The position numbers and the translations under genes are program-made. Positions 23,673 to 30,496 of a stretch of DNA of 31,457 nt are shown piece by piece (position 1 is the stretch's first letter; the number at the start of each line of letters is the position of its first letter). The notes beneath the pieces are model-generated. The model saw only the letters and a program-made list of their open reading frames with translations. It was not told where the DNA came from and made no database searches. Source of the stretch: an uncultured Microbacteriaceae bacterium (GTDB taxonomy: Bacteria > Actinomycetota > Actinomycetes > Actinomycetales > Microbacteriaceae). The DNA is taken from positions 1 to 31,457 of the forward strand of contig CAIVOR010000369.1 in assembly GCA_903907615.1 (NCBI GenBank), given 5' to 3'.

Positions 23673-25103
23673 ATGACCCTCGAGACCCACCACAGCGTTG
23701 CCCTCGATCACAACGGCGTTCTGAGCGGTGATTTTCGCCACGACAACGATGCCCTCCAGGCCAAGGCGCGTGACCACCTGTGGATGCACTTCACCCGTCA
23801 GTCCAACATGCACGAGATGGGCGTTCCCATCATCGTGCGCGGCGAGGGTCACACGATTTACGACACTCAGGGGCGTTCGTACATCGACGGACTCTCGGGT
23901 TTGTTCACCGTCAACGCGGGTCACGGACGCCGCCGCTTGGCGGAAGCCGCCGCACGGCAGATGGAAGAGCTCGCCTACTTCCCCATCTGGTCATACGCTC
24001 ACCCGTCTGCCATCGAGCTTGCCGACCGCCTCGCCGACTACGCGCCCGGCGACCTGAACCGCGTCTTTTTTGCGACCGGCGGTGGTGAGGCGAACGAGAC
24101 GGCGTGGAAGTTGGCCAAGCAGTATTGGAAGCTTCAGGGTAAGCCCCTGAAGACCAAAGTGATTGCCCGCGAAGTGGCGTATCACGGCACGCCTCAGGGT
24201 GCTCTATCCATCACCGGAATTCCGGCCATGAAGCAGATGTTCGAGCCCCTCGTGCCCTCGGCGCACCACGTTCCGAATACCGACTTCTATCGCGCCCCCG
24301 AGCACGGCGATGATCTGATCGCGTTCGGCCAGTGGGCTGCCAATCAGATCGAACAGGCCATTCTGAGCGAGGGGCCCGACACCGTGGCGGCGGTCTTCCT
24401 CGAGCCGGTGCAGAACGCGGGCGGATGCCTCACGCCACCGCCCGGCTACTTCCAGCGTGTTCGCGAAATTTGCGACAAGTACGAGGTGCTCCTCGTGAGC
24501 GACGAGGTCATCTGCGCGTTCGGACGCATCGGCAACATGTTTGCCTGCACCACCTATGACTTCGTGCCCGACATGATTACGTGCGCCAAGGCCATGACCA
24601 GCGGCTACTCCCCCATTGCCGCCACCATCATCTCCGACCGCATCTACGAGCCATTTAGCTCGGGCAAGGTCTCCTTCCCACACGGGTACACGTTTGCCGG
24701 CCATCCGGTGTCAGCCGCTGTTGCCCTGGCCAACCTCGACATCTTCGAGGAGGAAGACCTCAACGGCAACGTGCGTCGCAACAGCCCTCTTCTGCGCGCC
24801 GAGCTCGAGACGCTGCTGGACAACCCCATCGTGGGTGACGTGCGTGGCGACGGCTATTTCTTTGCCGTCGAGTTCGTCAAGGACAAGGCCACCAAGCAGA
24901 CCTTCGATGCCGACGAGCGCGAACGCCTGCTGCGCGGCTTCCTGTCGACCGCCGTGTTCGATGCCGGTCTCTACTGTCGCGCCGACGACCGCGGAAACTC
25001 GGTCCTCACGATTGCGCCACCGCTCACGACCGGCCCCAAGGAGTTCGCCGAGATGCGCGAGATTCTGAGCGACGTTCTCACGCGCGCGCTCGAGGTCATT
25101 TAG
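23673..25103 (+). CDS. Class III PLP aminotransferase, probably polyamine (putrescine-pyruvate) type
   Basis: A 476-residue cytoplasmic transaminase. It has the class III features FFATGGGEANETAWKLAKQY (132-151), REVAYHGTPQGALS, EPVQNAGGCLTPPPGYF, the PLP acidic pair in LLVSDEVICAFGR (D277, E278), and the Schiff-base lysine in TCAKAMTSGYSPIAA (K306). The sequence resembles the actinobacterial 'aspartate aminotransferase family' enzymes related to SpuC/putrescine-pyruvate transaminases; other omega-amine donors are possible. The ATG at 23673 is preceded by GGAGA five to six bases upstream; the open frame extends farther upstream but would run into the divergent FHA gene. It is distinct from GabT at 5470, and the two could act in sequence in putrescine breakdown, though the oxidising steps are not encoded here. 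Confidence 0.87.
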   Translation: MTLETHHSVALDHNGVLSGDFRHDNDALQAKARDHLWMHFTRQSNMHEMGVPIIVRGEGHTIYDTQGRSYIDGLSGLFTVNAGHGRRRLAEAAARQMEELAYFPIWSYAHPSAIELADRLADYAPGDLNRVFFATGGGEANETAWKLAKQYWKLQGKPLKTKVIAREVAYHGTPQGALSITGIPAMKQMFEPLVPSAHHVPNTDFYRAPEHGDDLIAFGQWAANQIEQAILSEGPDTVAAVFLEPVQNAGGCLTPPPGYFQRVREICDKYEVLLVSDEVICAFGRIGNMFACTTYDFVPDMITCAKAMTSGYSPIAATIISDRIYEPFSSGKVSFPHGYTFAGHPVSAAVALANLDIFEEEDLNGNVRRNSPLLRAELETLLDNPIVGDVRGDGYFFAVEFVKDKATKQTFDADERERLLRGFLSTAVFDAGLYCRADDRGNSVLTIAPPLTTGPKEFAEMREILSDVLTRALEVI

Positions 25104-25182
25104 CAACACCTTTTCATCACGTCGGCGTCGGCGACCGGGGGTCGTCGCGCAGCGGATGGTCGGGCAGGCACTTTCCCCCTCG

Positions 25183-25188
25183 TAGGCT
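25183..25188 (+). promoter_or_regulatory. Leaderless -10 hexamer for tspO
   Basis: TAGGCT, then GAGGGC, then the ATG of tspO at 25195. The hexamer is identical to that of ispG and has the same six-base spacing. GAGGG in the spacer might assist ribosome binding if a longer transcript exists. Confidence 0.6.
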
Positions 25189-25194
25189 GAGGGC

Positions 25195-25737
25195 ATGTGG
25201 GGAAACAAGCACGAGTATCACCCGGGGGTTTTCGGCGAACGTGAGTCCGGCCGGCGGGCCGTCGCGGGCGGCATCGCTTTCGTGGCGATTGCCTGGCTGG
25301 TGGGCATCCTCGGGTCCCTCGCCACAATCGACAACGTCACCGGATGGTACGCGAGTGCGGAGAAGGCCCCGTGGACGCCGGCAAACGAGGTCTTTGGTCC
25401 GGTCTGGTTGATTCTGTACACGGTCATGGCGGTGGCGGCATGGCTGGTCTGGCGCGAACGAGGAAGCTACTTTCGTCGCACGGCATTGGTTCTTTACGTG
25501 GTTCAGCTCGTCATCAACGCCGTGTGGACGCCCGTCTTCTTTGGCGCCTACCCTCTCTTCGGTAGCGCCGCGCTGTGGTGGGGTCTCGTCATCATCCTGC
25601 TTCTTGACGTCATGATTTTGGTGACGATGATCGCGTTTTCGCGCGTCTCGCGGGTGGCGGCGTGGCTACTGGTTCCCTACTGGATTTGGGCGCTGTACGC
25701 CACGACACTCAATGCCTATCTCGCCGTAAACAACTAA
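25195..25737 (+). CDS. tspO: TspO/MBR family membrane protein
   Basis: A 180-residue protein with five predicted membrane helices, as in the TspO/translocator-protein family. Family cues are visible: a tryptophan-rich first loop (GWYASAEKAPWTPANEVFGP), VWLILYTVMAVAAWLVW, QLVINAVWTPVFFGAYPL and the C-terminal PYWIWALYATTLNAYLAVNN. These proteins bind porphyrins and other hydrophobic ligands and are tied to tetrapyrrole handling and stress; the exact role here is unknown. About 18 hydrophilic N-terminal residues precede helix 1. The ATG is set by a leaderless promoter. It stands alone between the aminotransferase (91-bp gap) and ogt (71-bp gap). Confidence 0.93.
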   Translation: MWGNKHEYHPGVFGERESGRRAVAGGIAFVAIAWLVGILGSLATIDNVTGWYASAEKAPWTPANEVFGPVWLILYTVMAVAAWLVWRERGSYFRRTALVLYVVQLVINAVWTPVFFGAYPLFGSAALWWGLVIILLLDVMILVTMIAFSRVSRVAAWLLVPYWIWALYATTLNAYLAVNN

Positions 25738-25796
25738 AGGAATCCCCGACTCTCCCCATCTGGTCGGGACAGGGTGCAACCCAGTTCGTTGCCACG

Positions 25797-25802
25797 TAAC
25801 CT
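25797..25802 (+). promoter_or_regulatory. Leaderless -10 hexamer for ogt
   Basis: TAACCT, then TGGCGC, then the ATG of ogt at 25809. The spacing is six bases and there is no ribosome binding site, supporting leaderless initiation. It would drive the overlapping ogt-tag pair. Confidence 0.57.
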
Positions 25803-25808
25803 TGGCGC

Positions 25809-26333
25809 ATGACGAGTTCCGTTCACTTCCTCATCTCCTCATCGCCCGTCGGGCCCATCGAACTCACCGAGACGGATGGCGCGCTCACGGGAGTGCGGCT
25901 GCTCGGCGCTCATGGCTTGTCAGAGCATGGCTTGTCAGAGCATGGCTTGGGCGCGAGCGCGACCGACACACCACGCACGGCTCTCCTGCGTCGCGCTCAG
26001 AAACAACTCACCGAATACTTTGCGGGTCGACGTCACTCGTTCGATCTTCTGTTGGCCCCTCACGGCACGGAATTTCAGCGGGCCGTCTGGTCCCAGCTGT
26101 CGAATATTCCCTTTGGTGCCACGAGCACGTACGGCGCCATCGCCAGCGCCGTCGGTCAACCGCAGGCAGCGCGTGCCGTGGGTGGGGCCATCGGCGCCAA
26201 TCCCCTGCCCATCGTCGTGCCGTGTCATCGCGTGCTCGCGGGCGATCGGCGACTCACCGGGTTTAGCGGTGGCGACGGCGTCCCCACCAAAGTGACACTA
26301 CTCACCCTCGAAGGATGCGAGTTCCGCGCGTGA
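25809..26333 (+). CDS. ogt: Methylated-DNA-protein cysteine methyltransferase (Ogt/MGMT)
   Basis: Removes alkyl groups from O6-alkylguanine by irreversible transfer to its own cysteine. The 174-residue protein has an N-terminal domain and the C-terminal catalytic domain with TEFQRAVWSQLSNIPFGATSTYG, RAVGGAIGANPLPIVVPCHRV (acceptor C139) and LTGFSGG. The linker of the N-terminal domain carries a tandem repeat, HGLSEHGLSEHGLG (residues 35-48), encoded by 15-bp DNA repeats. This leaves the active domain untouched. The start ATG follows a leaderless -10 hexamer. Its TGA stop overlaps the GTG start of tag, so the two alkylation-repair enzymes are probably translated together. No Ada-type DNA-binding domain is present. 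Confidence 0.95.
   Translation: MTSSVHFLISSSPVGPIELTETDGALTGVRLLGAHGLSEHGLSEHGLGASATDTPRTALLRRAQKQLTEYFAGRRHSFDLLLAPHGTEFQRAVWSQLSNIPFGATSTYGAIASAVGQPQAARAVGGAIGANPLPIVVPCHRVLAGDRRLTGFSGGDGVPTKVTLLTLEGCEFRA
25911..25949 (+). repeat. 15-bp tandem repeat inside ogt (2.6 copies)
   Basis: CATGGCTTGTCAGAG occurs at 25911-25925 and 25926-25940 with no mismatch, followed by CATGGCTTG at 25941-25949. The unit length keeps the reading frame and encodes HGLSE. It looks like a slippage-prone repeat whose copy number could vary between strains. Confidence 0.93.
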
Positions 26334-26941
26334 GCGCCCGCGAGACGAGTGCGCCCATCATCACGGGCGAGGACGGCCTGGGGCGCTGCTGGTGGGCGGA
26401 GTCGGGAAACGCCGAACTCCGTCGCTACCACGACGAGGAGTGGGGAGTACCGGTGCACAACGATCGCCTGCTGTTTGAGCACATCTGCCTCGAGGGCTTT
26501 CAGGCGGGCCTGAGTTGGTCCACCGTATTGAACAAACGTCCGGCCTTTCGTCGTCACTTTCACGATTTCGACATCTCTCGCGTCGCCCGACTTGGCTCAC
26601 GCGACATTGACCGAATGATGGGCGACGCGGCCATCATCCGAAATCGGGCGAAGATCGAGGCCGCCATCGGAAACGCCGTAATCACCCGCGACCTCGTCGC
26701 GACCCAGCCGGGAGCGCTCGATGAACTCATTTGGAGCTTCGCACCGAAGCGGCGGGCCCGACGGCTGCGAACTCGAAGCGAGGTACCCGCCGTCACCCCC
26801 GAGGCCGAAGCGCTGAGCAAAGAACTCCGCAAACGCGGATTCCGATTCGTGGGGCCCACCACCATGTACGCACTCATGCAGTCGGCCGGTGTGGTCGATG
26901 ACCACATTGCCGGATGTATGCGGAGCACGAACGGACGTTAG
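26330..26941 (+). CDS. tag: DNA-3-methyladenine glycosylase I
   Basis: Excises 3-methyladenine from DNA, starting base excision repair. The 203-residue product matches Tag throughout: RCWWAES, YHDEEWGVPVHND, CLEGFQAGLSWSTVL (with the conserved catalytic Glu), DAAIIRNRAKIEAAIGNA, and KRGFRFVGPTTMYALMQSAG followed by VVDDHIAGC. The zinc ligands of the family, Cys and His near the N-terminus (RCWW, YHDEEW) and His and Cys near the C-terminus (DDH, AGC), are all present. I use the GTG at 26330, which overlaps the ogt stop as GTGA; an ATG at 26315 is an alternative giving five more residues. Together with ogt it forms a compact alkylation-damage repair unit. Confidence 0.95.
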   Translation: MSARETSAPIITGEDGLGRCWWAESGNAELRRYHDEEWGVPVHNDRLLFEHICLEGFQAGLSWSTVLNKRPAFRRHFHDFDISRVARLGSRDIDRMMGDAAIIRNRAKIEAAIGNAVITRDLVATQPGALDELIWSFAPKRRARRLRTRSEVPAVTPEAEALSKELRKRGFRFVGPTTMYALMQSAGVVDDHIAGCMRSTNGR

Positions 26942-26983
26942 CTCGCGGTGAGCTCGCAAGGTCTGCTCAGACAGCCCGACGGA

Positions 26984-27760
26984 CTACAGCGCCGCCGGTA
27001 TCACCAGCGTGAGTTCGCTCTCTGCTGATCGCTCAAGCTCCCAGCCGTGGGACGGCGCCCACGCGAGAAGGGCATCCACCGTGGTCACCTCGCGCAACGC
27101 ACCCGATTCCGCGAGTGACCGCACCAACTCCCCCTTGGCCTTCTTGTTGAAGTGATTGAGGGCCCTCATGTTCCCGCCAGCGTCACGCGTGACCACGCGC
27201 AAGAAATACACTTCTGAGCGCGGTCCATCGGGCGCCGGCGTCAGATCCACGTAGCCCTCGCTGCGCGCATCCAAAACCAGGCCCGACCACAGCTCAGGCA
27301 GCGCCGCCGTGGCTCGGCTCCACGTGCTCGTGAGTGAGGCCGGCAGCTTCGGCAGCCGAGAGTTGTGCGACAAACGATAAGCCGGAATCTGATCACCGGC
27401 CGCAATTGGCCCCCAGAGCGCCGACTGAATGACGACGTGTGCCATGAGGTCGCCACGCGCTCGCGAATCGAGGGTCAGGGTCGAGAGCCCGTCGAAGAGA
27501 ACTCCCGTGTAGCGATCGATCGCGGGCAAAGTGGGCGATGTCAACAGGGTCCGATTGCGCTCCACCTCAAAGGCGAGTTTCGGCCCGAGCCTCAGCGTGG
27601 CCATACAGGTGGCCGCATTCTTCGCGAGGTGTCCGACCGCTGTGACAATGCGCTGGCGCGTGTCGGTCAGGCGATCGGCACACAGCAGGGAAGACAGGTC
27701 AACCGGGTGACCATCGCCACCGTCGCGCTTGGTCTCCGACGGTGGCAGTAAAACACGCAT
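26984..27760 (-). CDS. yaaA: YaaA family (DUF328) peroxide-stress protein
   Basis: A 258-residue cytoplasmic protein beginning MRVLLPPSETKRDGG, the YaaA/DUF328 hallmark. It also contains RYTGVLFDGLSTLTLD, AALWGP-like SALWGPIAAGDQIPAYRLS, and the C-terminal FNKKAKGELVRSLAESG. In E. coli YaaA limits damage from hydrogen peroxide by lowering free iron and has a DNA-binding fold; whether the actinobacterial members do the same is not shown. The ATG at 27760 is 13 bp after atpC on the same strand, with no clear ribosome binding site, so it may ride on the ATP synthase transcript. It converges on tag with a 42-bp gap. The product reads cleanly with no sign of damage. Confidence 0.9.
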   Translation of the reverse strand: MRVLLPPSETKRDGGDGHPVDLSSLLCADRLTDTRQRIVTAVGHLAKNAATCMATLRLGPKLAFEVERNRTLLTSPTLPAIDRYTGVLFDGLSTLTLDSRARGDLMAHVVIQSALWGPIAAGDQIPAYRLSHNSRLPKLPASLTSTWSRATAALPELWSGLVLDARSEGYVDLTPAPDGPRSEVYFLRVVTRDAGGNMRALNHFNKKAKGELVRSLAESGALREVTTVDALLAWAPSHGWELERSAESELTLVIPAAL

Positions 27761-27773
27761 GCGTGGGTGAGAA

Positions 27774-28043
27774 CTACTCCACAATTTCGGCGGCCGAAGC
27801 CACCACGGAAACGTTGTTGTTCTCGACCGACAGGAAACCGCCCTCGGCATTCGCCGTGATCTTGGATCCGTCTGCCGTCGTCACGCGTACATTGCCCGAC
27901 GCCAAAATAGCCAGCATGGGCTCGTGACCGGGCAGAATACCAATCTCGCCCTCGACGGTCTTGGCGACAACCATGCTCGCCTCGCCCGACCACACGTCCC
28001 TGTCGGCAGAGACGACGCTCACCTGAAGTCCGGCAGCGGCCAT
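27774..28043 (-). CDS. atpC: ATP synthase epsilon subunit
   Basis: An 89-residue subunit of the F1 central stalk that couples and regulates rotation. The product (MAAAGLQVSVVSADRDVWSG) has the beta-sandwich domain with TVEGEIGILPGHEPMLAIL and GGFLSVENNNVSVVAS, and lacks most of the C-terminal helical hairpin found in longer epsilon subunits, as is usual in actinobacteria. The ATG at 28043 lies 2 bp after the atpD stop, with GGAGAA about nine bases upstream inside atpD. A longer in-frame reading would overlap atpD and is not needed. Confidence 0.95.
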   Translation of the reverse strand: MAAAGLQVSVVSADRDVWSGEASMVVAKTVEGEIGILPGHEPMLAILASGNVRVTTADGSKITANAEGGFLSVENNNVSVVASAAEIVE

Positions 28044-28045
28044 TA

Positions 28046-29494
28046 TTAGCCGTTCTCCTTCTGGATCTGAGCCCACTTCTCTTCAACGTCCGTGATGGGA
28101 CCAACGTTGAAGAAGGCCTGCTCGGCCACGTGGTCGAAGTCACCCTTGCAAATGGCGTCGAACGACTCGATGGTGTCCTTGAGGGGAACGGTGGAACCCT
28201 CCACGCCCGTGAACTTCTTGGCCATGTAGGTGTTCTGCGACAGGAACTGCTGGATGCGACGGGCACGCGACACGGTGACCTTGTCTTCTTCCGAGAGCTC
28301 GTCGACACCGAGGATGGCGATGATCTCCTGGAGTTCCTTGTTCTTCTGCAGGATCGACTTGACCGTGGTGGCCACGCGGTAGTGGTCCTCGCCCAAGTAG
28401 CGGGGGTCGAGGATACGACTCGTCGAGGTCAGCGGGTCCACAGCCGGGTAGAGACCACGCGAGGCAATCTCACGCGAGAGCTCCGTGGTGGCGTCGAGGT
28501 GGGCAAATGTGGTTGCCGGAGCCGGGTCGGTGTAGTCATCGGCAGGCACGTAGATGGCCTGCAGCGACGTAATCGAGTGACCGCGCGTTGAGGTGATGCG
28601 CTCCTGGAGGAGACCCATCTCGTCGGCGAGGTTGGGCTGGTAACCCACGGCCGACGGCATGCGACCCAGCAGGGTCGACACCTCGGAACCGGCCTGCGTA
28701 AAGCGGAAGATGTTGTCGATGAACAACAGCACGTCCTGCTTCTGCACGTCACGGAAGTACTCGGCCATGGTCAGCGCCGACAGGGCGACGCGAAGACGCG
28801 TTCCCGGCGGCTCATCCATCTGGCCGAAGACGAGGGCGGTCTTGTCGAATACACCGGCTTCTTCCATCTCGTGAATGAGGTCGTTACCCTCACGGGTACG
28901 CTCACCCACACCGGCGAATACCGACACACCACCGTGGTCCTGGGCCACGCGCTGAATCATTTCCTGAATCAGAACGGTCTTGCCCACACCGGCACCACCG
29001 AAGAGGCCGATCTTTCCACCCTGCACGTAGGGCGTGAGGAGGTCGATGACCTTGATACCGGTTTCGAAGAGCTGCGTCTTGGACTCGAGCTGGTCGAAGG
29101 GGGGCGGGTCGCGGTGAATCGGCCAGCGCTCCTTGATGTCAAACTTCTGACCGGGGGCGCCGTTGAGGATGTCGCCCGTCACGTTGAACACCTTGCCCTT
29201 GGTGATGTCACCCACGGGAACAGAAATCGGAGCGCCCGTGTCGCGCACTTCCTGACCGCGCACCAGACCGTCGGTGGGCTTGAGGGCAATCGCGCGGACC
29301 ACGTCATCACCGAGGTGCTGGGCAACCTCTAGCGTCAGCTTGGTGGTTTCCTTGCCGATGACGATGTCGGTCTCCAGGGCGTTGTAGATGCCCGGAATCG
29401 CGTCGTGCGGGAACTCAATGTCAACAACCGGACCCGTCACACGGGCGATACGGCCCACACCGGTCTGAGTTGCCTTTTTTGTTGCAGTAGCCAT
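28046..29494 (-). CDS. atpD: ATP synthase beta subunit
   Basis: Catalytic F1 subunit. The 482-residue protein has the P-loop GGAGVGKT (166-173, K172), the catalytic glutamate in GERTREGNDL (E198), the Walker B region VLLFIDNIFRFTQAGSEVS, and the DELSEED segment (GVDELSEEDK). A basic N-terminal extension, MATATKKATQ, precedes GVGRIARVTGPVVDIEFP. The ATG is preceded by AGAGAAG. It lies between atpG (46-bp gap) and atpC (2-bp gap) in the standard operon order. Confidence 0.98.
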   Translation of the reverse strand: MATATKKATQTGVGRIARVTGPVVDIEFPHDAIPGIYNALETDIVIGKETTKLTLEVAQHLGDDVVRAIALKPTDGLVRGQEVRDTGAPISVPVGDITKGKVFNVTGDILNGAPGQKFDIKERWPIHRDPPPFDQLESKTQLFETGIKVIDLLTPYVQGGKIGLFGGAGVGKTVLIQEMIQRVAQDHGGVSVFAGVGERTREGNDLIHEMEEAGVFDKTALVFGQMDEPPGTRLRVALSALTMAEYFRDVQKQDVLLFIDNIFRFTQAGSEVSTLLGRMPSAVGYQPNLADEMGLLQERITSTRGHSITSLQAIYVPADDYTDPAPATTFAHLDATTELSREIASRGLYPAVDPLTSTSRILDPRYLGEDHYRVATTVKSILQKNKELQEIIAILGVDELSEEDKVTVSRARRIQQFLSQNTYMAKKFTGVEGSTVPLKDTIESFDAICKGDFDHVAEQAFFNVGPITDVEEKWAQIQKENG

Positions 29495-29540
29495 TGGGTT
29501 TCTTCTCTCTTGCGTTGACTAAATCGTCGTCGGGGATGTG

Positions 29541-30440
29541 TTACTTGGCGTCGGACAGCGCGTCTGCGCCACCGACAATTTCGGAAATCTGTTGCGTAAT
29601 CTCTGATTGACGTGCGTTGTTGGCGAGGCGGGTGTACTCGCGGATGAGCTTGTCGGCGTTGTCCGAAGCCGACTTCATGGCGCGCTGGCGGCTCGCGTGC
29701 TCCGAAGCCGCCGATTGCAGCATGGCGTTGTAAATGCGGCTCTCGATGTAGACCGGCAGCAGCGCGTCAAGCACCTTGTCGGCATCCGGCTCGAACTCGT
29801 AGAGCGGCAGTATCTCGGCGTCGCCCGGTTCTTCAACGCCGTCGACGATTTCGAGGGGAAGAACGCGCACGACCTCGGGAACCTGGCTGACCATGTTGAC
29901 GAAGCGGTTGTACACGATGTGAATCTCGTCTACTCCGCCCTCACTGGCGTCACGCAGGAATGACTCGAGGATGGCCTCGCCGATTTCGCGAGCGGTCTCG
30001 AAGACAGGCGCATCGGTGCCACCGGTCCACACGCGCTCGGGCGTGCGGCGACGGAACGAGAAGTACGCGTTGGCCTTACGACCCACGAGGAAGTAGGCAA
30101 CGTCTTTGCCCTCGCTGCGCAACAGCTCCGCCAATTGCTCGGCCTCGCGGAGCACCTGCGAGCTGAACGCACCGGCAAGTCCACGGTCGGACGCAAAGAT
30201 CACAATGGCCGCGCGCTCCACCTTCGCAGGCTCGGTGGTGAGCACGTGACTGATGTTTGTGTACGTTGCCACGGCAGAGACGGCACGCGTGACGGCACGC
30301 GAATAGGGGGTCGCGGCCGCAACTCGGGCCTGCGCTTTTTGAATGCGCGACGCCGAGATGAGCTCCATGGCCCTCGTAATCTTCTTGGTCGTCTGGGCAG
30401 AACGAATTTTCTGCCGGTAGACCCGAAGCTGCGCTCCCAT
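29541..30440 (-). CDS. atpG: ATP synthase gamma subunit
   Basis: Central rotor shaft of F1. The 299-residue product starts MGAQLRVYRQKIRSAQTTKK and continues ITRAMELISASRIQKAQ, the conserved N-terminal helix. It ends with the conserved C-terminal helix (MKSASDNADKLIREYTRLAN then NARQSEITQQISEIVGGADAL). The middle carries an acidic insert typical of actinobacteria (DGVEEPGDAEILPLYEFEPD). GAGAAGG lies about nine bases before the ATG. The 56-bp gap from atpA contains only a tiny inverted repeat. Confidence 0.97.
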   Translation of the reverse strand: MGAQLRVYRQKIRSAQTTKKITRAMELISASRIQKAQARVAAATPYSRAVTRAVSAVATYTNISHVLTTEPAKVERAAIVIFASDRGLAGAFSSQVLREAEQLAELLRSEGKDVAYFLVGRKANAYFSFRRRTPERVWTGGTDAPVFETAREIGEAILESFLRDASEGGVDEIHIVYNRFVNMVSQVPEVVRVLPLEIVDGVEEPGDAEILPLYEFEPDADKVLDALLPVYIESRIYNAMLQSAASEHASRQRAMKSASDNADKLIREYTRLANNARQSEITQQISEIVGGADALSDAK

Positions 30441-30496
30441 TGCTTGCCTTCTCTTAGGTTGGTGTAATCAGTGACGTGACCCGCGGTAACCGCGTG

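Noticed and set aside
25745..25768. Inverted repeat CCCGAC...GTCGGG between tspO and ogt
   Set aside because: Six-base stem with a 12-base loop and no T-tract; too weak to call a terminator, though it lies in a suitable place.
26942..26983. Search for a shared terminator between convergent tag and yaaA
   Set aside because: The only hairpin (GTCTGCTCAGAC) has a four-base stem and no T-tract.
30482..30494. Small inverted repeat CGCGGTAACCGCG between atpA and atpG
   Set aside because: Only about four stable pairs around a five-base loop; could be an mRNA processing hairpin but is not distinguishable from chance.
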